In this document: positions 47,412 through 58,045 of the stretch, piece by piece
Numbering within the stretch: position 1 is the first letter of the stretch
Layout: each line of letters starts with the position of its first letter
From: Thalassotalea eurytherma
GTDB taxonomy: Bacteria > Pseudomonadota > Gammaproteobacteria > Enterobacterales > Alteromonadaceae
Assembly (NCBI RefSeq): GCF_030161415.1
Contig: NZ_BSSU01000016.1
Location: 41,412 to 105,411 of the forward strand
Length of the DNA: 64,000 nucleotides
Reading direction: 5' to 3'
Position numbers and translations under genes: made by a program
The notes under the pieces: model-generated
The model's database searches: none
The model's input: only the letters and a program-made list of their open reading frames with translations
What the model was told of the DNA's origin: nothing

Positions 47412-47457
47412 AAAGTACAAGGCGGACGCGCGGAGCTTGGTTTACCAAGTGAGCACG
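47412..47457. repeat. Large imperfect palindrome in the infB-rbfA gap
   Basis: GGCGGACG...CTTGGT-TT-ACCAAG...CGTCCAACGCC: the arms pair over about 20 positions with a few bulges. It resembles dispersed intergenic repeats of Colwellia-like genomes (from memory). Confidence 0.5.
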
Positions 47458-47494
47458 TCCAACGCCGTAATTTATGCGATTTACGCCGCTAAAA

Positions 47495-50149
47495 TTATAA
47501 ACTACGCTTAACTTCGACTGTCTCAAATACTTCGATTTGGTCGCCAACTTTTACGTCGTTGTAGTTCTTAACACCGATACCACATTCCGTTCCGTTACGA
47601 ACTTCTTGTACGTCGTCTTTAAAGCGACGAAGTGACTCAAGTTCACCTTCGTAGATAACAACGTTTTCACGTAATACACGAATTGGAGCGCTACGCTTGA
47701 TGATACCTTCAGTAACCATACAACCAGCAATTGCGCCAATTTTCGGTGACTTGAATACGTCGCGTACTTGAGCAAGGCCAATGATTTCTTGTTTAAACTC
47801 TGGCGCTAATAAACCACTCATCGCTTGTTTAACTTCGTCAATCAATGCGTAAATAACGCTGTAGTAACGTAAGTCAATCTTCTCAGATTCAATGACTTTA
47901 CGAGCGGCCGCATCGGCACGAACGTTAAAACCAACAACAATTGCGTTTGACGCTGCAGCAAGTGACGCATCAGTCTCGGTAATACCACCCACACCTGAGC
48001 CAATAATTTTCACTTTAACTTCGTCTGTTGAAAGCTTAACTAAAGAATCTGAAATTGCTTCTAAAGAGCCTTGTACGTCAGACTTAAGTACAACATTAAC
48101 TTCTGAAACATCACCTTCAGCCATGTCCGTGAACATGTTTTCAAGTTTAGACTTCTGTTGACGAGCAAGTTTCACATCGCGGAACTTACCTTGACGATAT
48201 AAAGCAACTTCACGTGCTTTCTTCTCATCTTTAACAACCGTCGCTTCATCACCTGATTGTGGTACACCTGAAAGACCTAAAATCTCCACAGGAATTGACG
48301 GGCCAGCTGACTTGATTTCTTTACCAAGCTCATCGCGCATTGCACGAACACGACCGTATTCTAAACCACAAAGTACAATATCACCTTGTTTTAACGTGCC
48401 GTCTTGAACCAGAATCGTTGCAACAGGACCACGGCCCTTATCAAGTTTTGATTCAACAACAACACCGCTCGCCATTTTATCAACAACAGCAGTTAACTCT
48501 AGTACTTCAGATTGAAGTAAAACAGAATCAAGTAGTTCATCAATACCTAAACCCGTTTTTGCTGATACATGTACGAACTGAACGTCACCGCCCCAATCTT
48601 CTGGAATAACGTCGTGCTGAGATAACTCAGTTTTAACACGATCTGGGTCAGCTGTTTCTTTATCCATTTTGTTTACAGCGATAATAATTGGCGCATCAGC
48701 TGCTTTAGCATGCTGAATCGCTTCAATTGTTTGCGGCATTACACCGTCATCAGCTGCAACAACGATAATAACGATATCTGTTGCTTTAGCACCACGTGAA
48801 CGCATTGATGTAAACGCAGCGTGACCAGGAGTATCTAGGAAAGTCACCATACCGTGACCAGTCTCAACATGGTATGCACCAATATGTTGAGTAATACCAC
48901 CCGCTTCGCCAGCCGCTACTTTCGCTTCACGAATATAATCTAGTAATGATGTTTTACCATGGTCAACGTGACCCATAATAGTAACAACTGGAGCACGTGT
49001 AATTGCTTCACCTGTATCACCACGGTCAGAAAGTACAGCTTCTTCAAGTGCGTTTTCTTTGACTAAGACAACGGTACGGCCCATTTCTTCTGCAACTAAT
49101 GCTGCAGTTTCTTGGTCAATCACTTGGTTAATGGTCGCCATCGCGCCCATTTTGAACATCACTTTAACAACTTCAGCGCCTTTAACAGACATTTTGTTTG
49201 CTAAGTCAGCGACAGAAATTGTTTCACCAATACGTACTTCTTGCATTTTTGCTTCAACAGGCTTTTGGAAACCGTGCTTTAAGCTTTGTGGTGCAGAAAG
49301 TGTATTTTTGCCACGCTGGTTACGACCACCGCGAGCATTTTTATCAGCTTGTTTTTTCTTTTTCTTACGACGACCGCGACTTTCATCAGCTGAGTCAACT
49401 TTATCTTCAGCTTCTTGTGCGTATTTAGAAGACGTTAAGTGAACAACATCGTTCTCATGCTTTTTACGTTCTTCTTCTTGCGCTTTCCAGCGAGCTTCGT
49501 TTTCTTCAGCAAGCTTGCGAGCTTCTTCTGCTGATTTACGCGCCTCTTCTTCAGCTTTAGCTTTCGCTTCTGCTTCTTGCGCTAAACGAATCTTTTTCGC
49601 TTCGTCAGATTCAATTGGCTTTTCTTCAGTTTTAACGCCAGCATCAATTTCTTTAGCTTTTGCTTTAGACGCTTCTTTTGCTTTTGCTTCTGCTTCAGCT
49701 CTAGCTTGCGCTGCAGCTTCAGCCGCTTCTTTTTCAGCAGCTTCAGCTTTTGCTTTTGCTTCTGCTGCAGCTTGTGCTTCTGCTGCAGCTTTTGCTTCTG
49801 CTTCTTCCGCTGCTTTTGCCTCTGCTTCAGCGATTTGCTGTTCTTCTACATCGCTACGTTTTACGTAAGTGCGCTTTTTACGGACTTCTACTTGTACCGA
49901 TTTAGCTTTGCTACCTGAGCCTACAGATAAAGTCGTTTTCTTTTTACGACTTAATGTCATTTTGCTCGGCTGCGCTGCTGAATCATCACCATGTTGCTTT
50001 TTCAAATGCTCAAGCAAGGTTTCTTTCTCATGTTCAGTCACTGAGTCAGTAATGGATTTACTGATACCTGCGTCAGCTAATTGGGTCACCAAACGATCCG
50101 CCGGTGTTCCGATTTCTTTGGCAAGTTGTTCAACTGTTACTTCTGCCAT
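47495..50149 (-). CDS. infB: Translation initiation factor IF-2
   Basis: 884 residues. N-terminal IF2N domain, a long Ala/Glu/Lys-rich segment (about 95-260), then the GTPase domain with [22 protein letters not shown] and NKMD, and the C-terminal fMet-tRNA-binding domains. The charged repeat region explains many spurious frames on the opposite strand. Between nusA (23 bp) and rbfA. Confidence 0.97.
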   Translation of the reverse strand: MAEVTVEQLAKEIGTPADRLVTQLADAGISKSITDSVTEHEKETLLEHLKKQHGDDSAAQPSKMTLSRKKKTTLSVGSGSKAKSVQVEVRKKRTYVKRSDVEEQQIAEAEAKAAEEAEAKAAAEAQAAAEAKAKAEAAEKEAAEAAAQARAEAEAKAKEASKAKAKEIDAGVKTEEKPIESDEAKKIRLAQEAEAKAKAEEEARKSAEEARKLAEENEARWKAQEEERKKHENDVVHLTSSKYAQEAEDKVDSADESRGRRKKKKKQADKNARGGRNQRGKNTLSAPQSLKHGFQKPVEAKMQEVRIGETISVADLANKMSVKGAEVVKVMFKMGAMATINQVIDQETAALVAEEMGRTVVLVKENALEEAVLSDRGDTGEAITRAPVVTIMGHVDHGKTSLLDYIREAKVAAGEAGGITQHIGAYHVETGHGMVTFLDTPGHAAFTSMRSRGAKATDIVIIVVAADDGVMPQTIEAIQHAKAADAPIIIAVNKMDKETADPDRVKTELSQHDVIPEDWGGDVQFVHVSAKTGLGIDELLDSVLLQSEVLELTAVVDKMASGVVVESKLDKGRGPVATILVQDGTLKQGDIVLCGLEYGRVRAMRDELGKEIKSAGPSIPVEILGLSGVPQSGDEATVVKDEKKAREVALYRQGKFRDVKLARQQKSKLENMFTDMAEGDVSEVNVVLKSDVQGSLEAISDSLVKLSTDEVKVKIIGSGVGGITETDASLAAASNAIVVGFNVRADAAARKVIESEKIDLRYYSVIYALIDEVKQAMSGLLAPEFKQEIIGLAQVRDVFKSPKIGAIAGCMVTEGIIKRSAPIRVLRENVVIYEGELESLRRFKDDVQEVRNGTECGIGVKNYNDVKVGDQIEVFETVEVKRSL

Positions 50150-50172
50150 CTATAAATTTCTCCCGGCGTTAT

Positions 50173-51666
50173 CTATTCTTCACTAAACCAGCACACATTG
50201 CGTGCAGCCATGATTAACTCACCGGCTTTGGTTTCATCTAATTCTTCAATATCGATAAGATCATCTATACCTTGTTCGGCTAGATCTTCTAACGTACGAA
50301 TACCTTTACTTGCGAATACATAAGCTAAGTGCTTATCTAAACCTTCTAACGCTAATAAATCTTCAGCAGGCTCTGCATCTTCAAGTGTTTCTTCACTTGC
50401 TAATGCTTGGGTTGTTAATGCTGCTTTGGCACGTTCACGTAATTCTTCAACGATATCTTCGTTCATACCGTCAATTTCAAGTATTTCAGCTGCAGGTACA
50501 TAAGCGATTTCTTCTAATGAAGAAAAGCCTTCATCTACTAAAATTGTTGCGAAGTCATCATCAATATCTAACTTATCAGTGAATAAATTTATCACTTTGT
50601 CGTTTTCAGCTTGATGCTTCTCATTCATGTCATCAACAGTCATTACGTTTAATTCCCAGCCTGTAAGCTGGCTCGCTAAACGAATGTTTTGACCGCTGCG
50701 ACCAATAGCCATCGCTAAATTGCCTTCTTCTACAGCAATATCCATTGTGTGTTGATCTTCATCAACAATGATAGACGCCACTTCAGCAGGTGCCATTGCG
50801 TTAATAACAAATTGTGCTGGGTTGTCATCGTATAATACGATATCAACACGTTCGCCGCCTAGCTCACCAGAAACAGCCTGTACACGTGAACCACGCATAC
50901 CAACACAAGCACCAACTGGGTCTAAACGCTTGTCGTTACTTTTCACAGCGATTTTCGCACGAGAACCTGGATCGCGAGCTGCGCCCTTGATTTCAAGCAT
51001 CTCTTCGCCAATTTCTGGTACTTCAACGCGGAATAACTCAATTAACATTTCAGGCTTAGTGCGGCTGACAAATAATTGAGCGCCACGCGCTTCTGGTTTG
51101 ATTGCATATAACAAACCACGAACACGGTCACCAGGACGGAAAACTTCGCGCGGTAACATATCGTCGCGATAAATAATCGCTTCAGCGTTGTTACCTAAAT
51201 CTAAAATAATGCTATCGCGAGATGCTTTTTTAACAACTCCAGTGATTAGCTCACCTACTTGGTCTTGGTATGCATCAACAATTAAGCCACGCTCAGCTTC
51301 ACGTACTTTTTGTACGATCACTTGTTTAGCTGTTTGTGTCGTAATACGGTCAAACTTGACAGACTCAATTTGCTCTTCAATGTAATCACCAAGGTTGAGT
51401 GACTCATCTTCAAACTGTGCTGCTGAAAGCGTCATTTCTGCATATGGGTTTTCAGCTTCTTGATCATCGGCAACAACTAACCAACGACGGAAAGTATCAA
51501 ACTCACCTGTTTTACGGTCAATGCTAACGCGTACAACGATATCGCCGTCATACTTCTTTTTAGTAGCTGTTTCTAAAGCAGTTTCCATCGCCTGAAAAAT
51601 ACTTTCACGTGGTAATGCCTTTTCGTTTGAAACTGCATCAACAACTAGTAATACTTCCTTACTCAT
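50173..51666 (-). CDS. nusA: Transcription termination/antitermination factor NusA
   Basis: 497 residues: N-terminal RNAP-binding domain ([19 protein letters not shown]), S1 domain (about 135-200), KH domains ([30 protein letters not shown]) and two C-terminal acidic repeats ([33 protein letters not shown]). Confidence 0.97.
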   Translation of the reverse strand: MSKEVLLVVDAVSNEKALPRESIFQAMETALETATKKKYDGDIVVRVSIDRKTGEFDTFRRWLVVADDQEAENPYAEMTLSAAQFEDESLNLGDYIEEQIESVKFDRITTQTAKQVIVQKVREAERGLIVDAYQDQVGELITGVVKKASRDSIILDLGNNAEAIIYRDDMLPREVFRPGDRVRGLLYAIKPEARGAQLFVSRTKPEMLIELFRVEVPEIGEEMLEIKGAARDPGSRAKIAVKSNDKRLDPVGACVGMRGSRVQAVSGELGGERVDIVLYDDNPAQFVINAMAPAEVASIIVDEDQHTMDIAVEEGNLAMAIGRSGQNIRLASQLTGWELNVMTVDDMNEKHQAENDKVINLFTDKLDIDDDFATILVDEGFSSLEEIAYVPAAEILEIDGMNEDIVEELRERAKAALTTQALASEETLEDAEPAEDLLALEGLDKHLAYVFASKGIRTLEDLAEQGIDDLIDIEELDETKAGELIMAARNVCWFSEE

Positions 51667-51693
51667 GTTACCTAGCCTTTAATCTATTAATTC

Positions 51694-52149
51694 TTAAAAC
51701 TTAGCGACAAGGTTTGCCTTGTCAATGTTGCCGACAACTAACGGATAAGCTTCGCCGTCTACCACAACATGCAATGTGTCGTTCTCAATACTTTCTAAAA
51801 TACCTTTGAATTTACGACGTCCGTTCAAAGGTATTGATAATTTCACTTGAACTGTTTCACCAAGTACCGCTTGATAATGTTCAAGGGTAAATAAAGGACG
51901 ATCTACGCCCGGTGAAGACACTTCGAGGTTATATTCACTGCTAATTGGGTCTTCTACGTCTAGAATTGCGCTAACTTGTCGACTAACTTCCGCGCAATCA
52001 TCTACATCGATGCCATTTTCATGATCAATATACAAACGCAAAACAGAATTATTGCCCGCAGCAATAAATTCTAATCCTAATAGTTCCTTACCGGTTTCTT
52101 CTACCGCAGGGCGCAACATATCAGTTAGTTGATGTTCAAACTTAGCCAA
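51694..52149 (-). CDS. rimP: Ribosome maturation factor RimP
   Basis: 151 residues; LLGLEFIAAGNNSVLRLYIDHENG, DVEDPISSEYNLEVSSPGVDRPLF and the C-terminal SH3-like domain. First gene of the operon; a structured leader with its own terminator lies upstream. Confidence 0.95.
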   Translation of the reverse strand: MAKFEHQLTDMLRPAVEETGKELLGLEFIAAGNNSVLRLYIDHENGIDVDDCAEVSRQVSAILDVEDPISSEYNLEVSSPGVDRPLFTLEHYQAVLGETVQVKLSIPLNGRRKFKGILESIENDTLHVVVDGEAYPLVVGNIDKANLVAKF

Positions 52150-52235
52150 TCACATTCTCCAAAAACAAAAAAAGGGCATATAGCCCAGCGAATAAAGTCA
52201 TGCTGTTATTATAGTCGATGTTCAGAATTCAACTA

Positions 52236-52372
52236 TAAAAAAACCCCAACGTTGGGGCCTTATCCACTGAACCCATTTGAATCGAAAGTAAAGTCTGCAG
52301 TTTCGATTCATACATTCGCCTCAACCTAAAGGGAAATTAGGTTCGTCAGTAAAAGCGCTATGTATTTCAGAC
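52236..52372 (-). ncRNA. rimP leader RNA with three hairpins and a terminator
   Basis: From a predicted start near 52372, the minus-strand RNA forms AACCTAA/TTAGGTT (52323-52343), a perfect 10-bp hairpin TGAATCGAAA/TTTCGATTCA (52278-52310), and a terminator CCCCAACGTTGGGG with a T7 run (52236-52259) before rimP. This is the layout of a transcription attenuator; premature terminators upstream of rimP have been described in gammaproteobacteria (from memory). An independent small RNA of about 137 nt is the alternative. No metY-like tRNA is seen here, unlike E. coli. Confidence 0.6.
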
Positions 52373-52378
52373 GGCGAA

Positions 52379-52407
52379 ATTATATCCCTACGATATACGT
52401 TAAGCAA
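52379..52407 (-). promoter_or_regulatory. Promoter of the rimP leader
   Basis: On the minus strand TTGCTT (52402-52407), 17-bp spacer, consensus TATAAT (52379-52384). Confidence 0.75.
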
Positions 52408-52573
52408 GTTATTATCATGAATTAGCCAAAATAATAGCGAATCGCATCAACATTCTTTTATAAATGTTATTTTCAAATCACCTTAGGGTATTCAGAAGGT
52501 TAGAATATTGAATATTTTCATGTTATAAGAGCACTATAATTAACATAATAATATTTTTAAATATCGCCACTTT
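52408..52573. other. Divergent intergenic region, rimP operon / GGDEF-EAL gene
   Basis: AT-rich sequence upstream of both divergent transcription units; no gene or defined site seen beyond the rimP promoter. Confidence 0.4.
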
Positions 52574-54466
52574 ATGTATACATTTAGTCAATTAATTGCT
52601 CGAAATACCATTTTAGGCCTTATCTTCAGTGTCAGCCTAATTTCGTTATGTACTTGGTTTAGTCAATCCTTGCTTGTAGAGCGCCAAGCTAAATTTGAAA
52701 GCTCTCTCGTTGCAATGTCTAGCGCATTGGATCAACAAGCAAGTATACAAACCATCGTCGAGACAATAAAAAGCTCAAATGACTTTCGTCTATTATTAAT
52801 TACCAACGATGAAAATAAGAACTTGATTAGACATCAAGGCGCGCAGCAGCATTTAATTTCAACGTATATTGCACCTGCTGATAAAGAAGTATGGCTAAAT
52901 AGCCATAGCTTGAAAGTAACTTATGCCCTAGCTGATGATCTCGTTATCGAAAAACTCATCAGTACTTCCGGCGCTATTCTTTTGTTAACTGCTGTGTTCA
53001 TCGTACTTTCAAGTATTGTTAGTATGAAATCCTACAAAGCATTCTTTAACACAATTAATTTGCAGATTCGCAAAGATATCATGTCGTTTATGCCGGCAAG
53101 TGAAAGTGAGATGCAGTATAAGAGTAAAGCAACGCTCGAGTTACCTGAACTTAAAAAAGGCCTAACCTCGTTACAATCGTTACTTGATAACCACAAAGCT
53201 AATTCAAATCAACTCGAAAAAGAAGCTTATACAGAAACGCTTACGCAATTGCCAAACCGTAATCGTTTTGTTCAGTACTTTGAAACCAAAGTAACAGAAA
53301 CACATGAAATTAAATTTGGCGTATTGCTCATAACCCGTTGCAGTGAGTTACAAACAATTAACCAAATCAGCGGTTATAAAGAAGGTGACAACTACATCTG
53401 TAAAGTTTCAGATATATTGAAAAGTGAAATTGAAAAGTATCAGGGGGGCCAATTATTTAGGTTAAACAGCTCTGACTTTTCCACCATTTTGCCTAACGTG
53501 CCATTAAAAGAGGCTGAAAAATATGCCCAAGCGTTAACTGAAAAGTTTAGTCAATACCAACAAGCTTCAGACCTCGACTCAGTCGCTTATACCGGCCTAG
53601 TAACCTTTACAGATTCAGAACCCCTTGGTGAAATCCTTGCTCTGGCTGATACCGCAATAAGCGTAGCTCAAACGCAAAGCACAAACGCTTGGTATGCCCA
53701 AAAAGAAGGCGACAGCGATCAAACAGGGAGTCACTACGGCAATCAAAATTGGCGACAAGAAATAGATAGTGTATTAGCCGCACAGCGAGTATCACTTTTG
53801 ATACAACCAATCAAACCATCAACGAAAAACACAAAAATGTATGGTGAGATTTTAGCGCGCTTCAAAAATGCAAATAAAGATACGCTACCAACAGCTTCTT
53901 TTATTGCAATGGCAGAAAAACTCGACAAGATTGTCGCAGTTGACCGAATGATCATTGAACAAGCACTCACAGAAATTAATGAAAAAAACCTACAAACATC
54001 GCAATTCGGGATCAATATCAGTTCACGCAGTATTCACGATGAACATTTTTTAGTGTGGCTAGAACGTCGTTTATTAAGAGAAAGCTCAATCGCACCAAAT
54101 TTGATTTTTGAAATTACCGAGTACGGTTTACAGCAAAATGTACAAACCAGTAAGCGCTTTATAGATATGATTCACCGAGTTGGTTCCCGTGTTACGGTTG
54201 AACGATTCGGTGTCGGTTTAACATCATTCAAATTCTTTAAAGATTTGAAGCCTGATTATATTAAAATGGACAGCACCTACACCCGTGATATTGATGAAGA
54301 TAAAAACAACCAGTACTTTTTGCGTGTCATGGTTGATTTAGCTCACCGTTTAAGTATCAATGTTTTGGCTGAAAATGTAGAAACTCAGGAAGAAAAGCAT
54401 ACCTTGGAAAAACTATTTATCGACGGTTGCCAAGGCTTTTACATCGGAAAACCTGAACAAATGTAA
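52574..54466 (+). CDS. Membrane-bound degenerate GGDEF-EAL protein (CsrD/LapD-like)
   Basis: 630 residues: TM1 (about 11-32), a periplasmic loop of about 95 residues, TM2 (about 129-150), a GGDEF-like domain (ETLTQLPNRNRF; signature site GYKEGDNYI instead of GGDEF) and an EAL-like domain (about 395-630). EAL shows EILARF in place of EALxR, keeps NISSRS, FEITEYG and KMD, but DDFGTG reads ERFGVG. Both catalytic sites are therefore likely dead, which suggests a c-di-GMP receptor or a CsrD-type RNA-decay adaptor. Terminator follows. Confidence 0.8.
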   Translation: MYTFSQLIARNTILGLIFSVSLISLCTWFSQSLLVERQAKFESSLVAMSSALDQQASIQTIVETIKSSNDFRLLLITNDENKNLIRHQGAQQHLISTYIAPADKEVWLNSHSLKVTYALADDLVIEKLISTSGAILLLTAVFIVLSSIVSMKSYKAFFNTINLQIRKDIMSFMPASESEMQYKSKATLELPELKKGLTSLQSLLDNHKANSNQLEKEAYTETLTQLPNRNRFVQYFETKVTETHEIKFGVLLITRCSELQTINQISGYKEGDNYICKVSDILKSEIEKYQGGQLFRLNSSDFSTILPNVPLKEAEKYAQALTEKFSQYQQASDLDSVAYTGLVTFTDSEPLGEILALADTAISVAQTQSTNAWYAQKEGDSDQTGSHYGNQNWRQEIDSVLAAQRVSLLIQPIKPSTKNTKMYGEILARFKNANKDTLPTASFIAMAEKLDKIVAVDRMIIEQALTEINEKNLQTSQFGINISSRSIHDEHFLVWLERRLLRESSIAPNLIFEITEYGLQQNVQTSKRFIDMIHRVGSRVTVERFGVGLTSFKFFKDLKPDYIKMDSTYTRDIDEDKNNQYFLRVMVDLAHRLSINVLAENVETQEEKHTLEKLFIDGCQGFYIGKPEQM

Positions 54467-54481
54467 GCTCAAATATTATAG

Positions 54482-54509
54482 AAAAAAATGGCGCTTAGGC
54501 GCCATTTTT
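54482..54509 (+). terminator. Terminator after the GGDEF-EAL gene
   Basis: AAAAATGGCGC TTAG GCGCCATTTTTG, 16 bp past the stop; isolates the rnf operon. Confidence 0.8.
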
Positions 54510-54631
54510 GTTGTTTCGCATCGATAAATTTACATTTCTTAAATAAAATAAAAGCCATAATAGTTATCCGGTTGTTATCTCAGTAATAAACAAGGATAAT
54601 AGATACAATTTTTTCGATTTAAATACCTAGA

Positions 54632-55210
54632 ATGACGGAATACTTTCTCTTATTAGTCAGTACAGTACTCGTTAACAACTTTGTCCTGGTTAAGTTCCTT
54701 GGGCTATGCCCATTTATGGGCGTTTCGTCTAAAACAGAAACGGCTATTGGTATGTCGTTCGCCACGACATTCGTAATGACGCTAGCTTCAACGCTAAGCT
54801 ATTTAATTAACACCTATATTCTTGATCCTCTTTCATTAGAATTCTTGCAGACCATGGCATTTATTTTAGTGATTGCAGTCGTCGTTCAATTTACTGAAAT
54901 GGTCGTTCATAAAACCAGCGCCAATTTATACCGTTTGCTTGGTATTTTCTTACCATTGATTACCACCAACTGTGCTGTATTAGGGGTCGCGCTATTAAAC
55001 ATCTACGAGCAACATAACTTCTTTGAGTCGGTTGTTTATGGTTTTGGCGCAGCATTAGGTTTTTCAGTAGTTTTAATTATGTTTTCAGCAATGCGCGAGC
55101 GTTTAGCTAACGCCGATGTGCCAGGACCATTTAAGGGTTCAGCTATTGCAATGATCACAGCAGGTTTAATGTCATTGGCCTTTTTAGGATTTACGGGGCT
55201 AGTGAAATAA
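54632..55210 (+). CDS. rnfA: Rnf electron transport complex subunit A
   Basis: 192-residue, six-helix membrane protein: [31 protein letters not shown] and the [10 protein letters not shown] segment shared with RnfE/NqrE (2Fe-2S cysteines across the A/E pair). First gene of rnfABCDGE-nth. Confidence 0.95.
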   Translation: MTEYFLLLVSTVLVNNFVLVKFLGLCPFMGVSSKTETAIGMSFATTFVMTLASTLSYLINTYILDPLSLEFLQTMAFILVIAVVVQFTEMVVHKTSANLYRLLGIFLPLITTNCAVLGVALLNIYEQHNFFESVVYGFGAALGFSVVLIMFSAMRERLANADVPGPFKGSAIAMITAGLMSLAFLGFTGLVK

Positions 55211-55211
55211 C

Positions 55212-55766
55212 ATGACAACGTTAATTGCTATTCTCGTTATAGGCTTACTTGGCGCCCTATTTGGCGCACTGCTCGGGTTTGCTTCAGTAAAATTTAAAGT
55301 TGAAGGCGATCCACTTGTTGAACAACTTGATGCCCTTTTACCTCAAACCCAATGTGGTCAATGTGGATACCCAGGTTGTAAACCATATGCTGACGCTGTA
55401 GCCAATGGTGAAGCAATAAACAAGTGTGCGCCAGGTGGTGAAGACACCATCAAAAAAATCGCAGACTTAATGGGCGTTGAACCGGTTGCGCTTGATGAAA
55501 GTCATGAGCAAGATAATACGCCTAAAGTAGCCTTTATTATTGAAGACGACTGTATTGGTTGTACTAAATGTATTCAAGCCTGCCCTGTCGACGCCATTAT
55601 TGGGGCAGCAAAACAAATGCATACGGTGATTGCCGATGAATGCACCGGTTGTGACTTATGTGTTGCACCGTGCCCTGTTGATTGTATTGAAATGCACCCA
55701 GTGAAAGAAACACCACAAAGTTGGCGTTGGGATCTCAATACTATTCCTGTAACCCACATTGAATAA
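55212..55766 (+). CDS. rnfB: Rnf electron transport complex subunit B
   Basis: 184 residues: one N-terminal membrane helix, the [13 protein letters not shown] cluster motif (about 47-59), then two ferredoxin motifs, [12 protein letters not shown] and [12 protein letters not shown]. One base after rnfA. Confidence 0.95.
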   Translation: MTTLIAILVIGLLGALFGALLGFASVKFKVEGDPLVEQLDALLPQTQCGQCGYPGCKPYADAVANGEAINKCAPGGEDTIKKIADLMGVEPVALDESHEQDNTPKVAFIIEDDCIGCTKCIQACPVDAIIGAAKQMHTVIADECTGCDLCVAPCPVDCIEMHPVKETPQSWRWDLNTIPVTHIE

Positions 55767-55774
55767 TAGAGGTC

Positions 55775-58042
55775 GTGGTGGAATCAATCATCGAAAGAAT
55801 AAATAACGGTAAATTCTGGCAGTTTCATGGCGGCGTGCATCCACCTGAACAAAAATGGCTATCAAACGACAAGCCTATTCGCCCATTAGAGTTACCCGAA
55901 TTACTTGTCTTGCCACTCCAGCAACACATTGGTTCAGCAGCGAAACTAAGTGTTGACGTTGGCGACTACGTATTAAAAGGCCAACCGCTCACATACAGCC
56001 ATATGCCAATGGCAGTGCCGGTGCACGCACCGACAAGCGGTACCATAGAAAAAATTGAACGTGCAACCATTCCTCACCCATCAGCAATGCAAGAGCCTTG
56101 CATATATTTGAAGCCCGATGGTAAAGATAAGTGGGTAGAACGTGCCGTATGTGACGACTTTTATTCACTATCGCGTGAAACGATTATTGAGAAAATTGCT
56201 AATGCCGGCATCTCAGGTATGGGCGGTGCTGGTTTCCCTACTCACATAAAAGTTAATCAAAAGCCAGTCATCGATTTTTTAGTTATCAATGCCGCAGAGT
56301 GTGAGCCTTATATCACGTCTGACGATTTGCTGATGCGCGAACACAGCCCCAGTATTATTGATGGTATAAAAATCCTTGATCACCTGTTGTTACCAGGTCA
56401 TATCCTTATTGGGATTGAAGATAATAAACCTGAAGCGATACGTGCATTACAAAAAGCTACTGAAGGCTATGACAAAGTTAGGGTTTGTGTATTGCCAACA
56501 AAGTATCCAACAGGTGGCGAGAAGCAACTAATTAAAGCACTAACGGGAAAAGAAGTTCCTGCTGGTGTTATCCCTGGGCAAATGGGCATTGTGATGCAAA
56601 ACGTAGCAACCTGTTACGCGATTGCAGATGCCGTTATTAATGATACCCCGCTAATTAAACGCGTGGTAACGGTAACAGGTCAAAGCTTAGAGAAACCACA
56701 AAACGTATGGGCATTGTTAGGTACGCCTGTCGAATTTTTGCTTTCGCAATGTGGCTACAAAGAAGCTGAAAACAGCATGCTCGTTATGGGCGGGCCAATG
56801 ATGGGCTTTACCCTACCTAGCCCTAAAATACCTATCATAAAAACTTCTAATTGTGTTTTAGCACCAAGCAACAAGGAAATACCAACCCCAAGCGACGAAC
56901 AAGAATGTATTCGATGCGGCCAATGTGCTGATGTTTGTCCTAGCCATTTGCTTCCTCAAGAACTCCAGTGGAGCGCTAAAGCTAAAGATTACGAACAATT
57001 AAAGAAACTAAATCTGTTTGACTGTATTGATTGTGGTGCCTGTGCCTTTGTTTGCCCTAGCCAAATACCACTCGTACAGTACTATCGTGTGGCGAAGGCT
57101 GAAATTCGTTTTCAACAAGTACAAGAAATTAAAGCCGACAAAGCAAAAGCACGATTTGAAGCGCGCAAAGCGAGACTTGAGCGTGAAAAAATTGCCCGCG
57201 AAGAAAAACATCGTAAAGCTGCCGAAGCACGTCGCGCAAAAATGAATGCTAATACGCAAGAAGCTAGCCAAGCTAAGTCTGCGGTAGCAGCAGCGTTGGC
57301 TCGCGTTAAAGCGAAAAAAGGCGATGACGCGCAAGAGCAAGAGCAAGTAGACAACACCAAAACAGAACAAAAATTAGCTGTAGTAGCTGCAGTTGCGCGT
57401 GCAAAAGCCAAAAAAGAGGCAAAAGCAGCTCAAGAGAATACTTCAAGTAGTGCTTCATCGCCAGACAAAGACCGTGTTGCCGTTGCTAGAGCTAAAGCCA
57501 AGAAGCTAGCAAAAGCGCAAGAAGCTGATACCACAGAAGTTCAGGCAGAAGATACAACGGCAGACAACTCCTCTGCTAACGATAAAAAAGCACGGGTAGC
57601 CGCTGCGGTCGCGAAAGCGAAAGCCAAGAAAAAATCTGCACAATCAGCAGTTAGTTCAGCCAGCGACACAACAAGTGAAAAAGCTGTGGCCGCAAAGCCC
57701 AAAGACGCTAATGAAAAAGATGATAAAAAAGCACGTATTGCTACAACCGTAGCAAAAGCAAAAGCTAAAAAGCAATCATCGACAGATATTGACAATCCTG
57801 CTCAGGAAGAAATAACTAAAGAGCCTGTACAAGCAGTTTCAGCTACTGATGATAAAAAAGCGCGAGTCGCTGCAGCTATCGCAAAAGCTAAAGCTAAGAA
57901 ACTAGCGAAAGCAACTGACGTTGAACCTGAAGTTGACGTTAACGAATCTACACCCGATAACTCGGTTGATGATAAAAAAGCACGTATTGCCGCTGCAATT
58001 GCTAAAGCAAAAGCTAAAAAACAACAAGCAGAAAATAAATAA
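55775..58042 (+). CDS. rnfC: Rnf electron transport complex subunit C, long Ala/Lys-rich tail
   Basis: 755 residues, GTG start with GAGGT upstream. Nucleotide and flavin domain (GMGGAGFPTHIKV; TKYPTGGEKQLI), then two 4Fe-4S motifs: CIRCGQCADVCPSHLLP and CIDCGACAFVCPSQIPL (about 370-430). From about residue 460 a charged tail runs to the end, including four nearly identical repeats of DKKAR(V/I)AAAxAKAKAKK plus earlier degenerate copies. NADH-side subunit of the complex. Confidence 0.93.
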   Translation: MVESIIERINNGKFWQFHGGVHPPEQKWLSNDKPIRPLELPELLVLPLQQHIGSAAKLSVDVGDYVLKGQPLTYSHMPMAVPVHAPTSGTIEKIERATIPHPSAMQEPCIYLKPDGKDKWVERAVCDDFYSLSRETIIEKIANAGISGMGGAGFPTHIKVNQKPVIDFLVINAAECEPYITSDDLLMREHSPSIIDGIKILDHLLLPGHILIGIEDNKPEAIRALQKATEGYDKVRVCVLPTKYPTGGEKQLIKALTGKEVPAGVIPGQMGIVMQNVATCYAIADAVINDTPLIKRVVTVTGQSLEKPQNVWALLGTPVEFLLSQCGYKEAENSMLVMGGPMMGFTLPSPKIPIIKTSNCVLAPSNKEIPTPSDEQECIRCGQCADVCPSHLLPQELQWSAKAKDYEQLKKLNLFDCIDCGACAFVCPSQIPLVQYYRVAKAEIRFQQVQEIKADKAKARFEARKARLEREKIAREEKHRKAAEARRAKMNANTQEASQAKSAVAAALARVKAKKGDDAQEQEQVDNTKTEQKLAVVAAVARAKAKKEAKAAQENTSSSASSPDKDRVAVARAKAKKLAKAQEADTTEVQAEDTTADNSSANDKKARVAAAVAKAKAKKKSAQSAVSSASDTTSEKAVAAKPKDANEKDDKKARIATTVAKAKAKKQSSTDIDNPAQEEITKEPVQAVSATDDKKARVAAAIAKAKAKKLAKATDVEPEVDVNESTPDNSVDDKKARIAAAIAKAKAKKQQAENK

Positions 58043-58045
58043 CCT

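Noticed and set aside
49059..49918. Several long plus-strand frames opposite infB, rich in Ser/Ala/Phe
   Set aside because: They are mirror frames of the Ala/Glu/Lys-rich region of IF-2, with no start signals.
52150..52573. tRNA (metY-type) upstream of rimP
   Set aside because: No acceptor stem, T-loop or anticodon arm; the hairpins fit an attenuator instead.
57008..57795. Minus-strand frames opposite the rnfC tail
   Set aside because: Low-complexity shadows of the Ala/Lys repeats; no ribosome sites.
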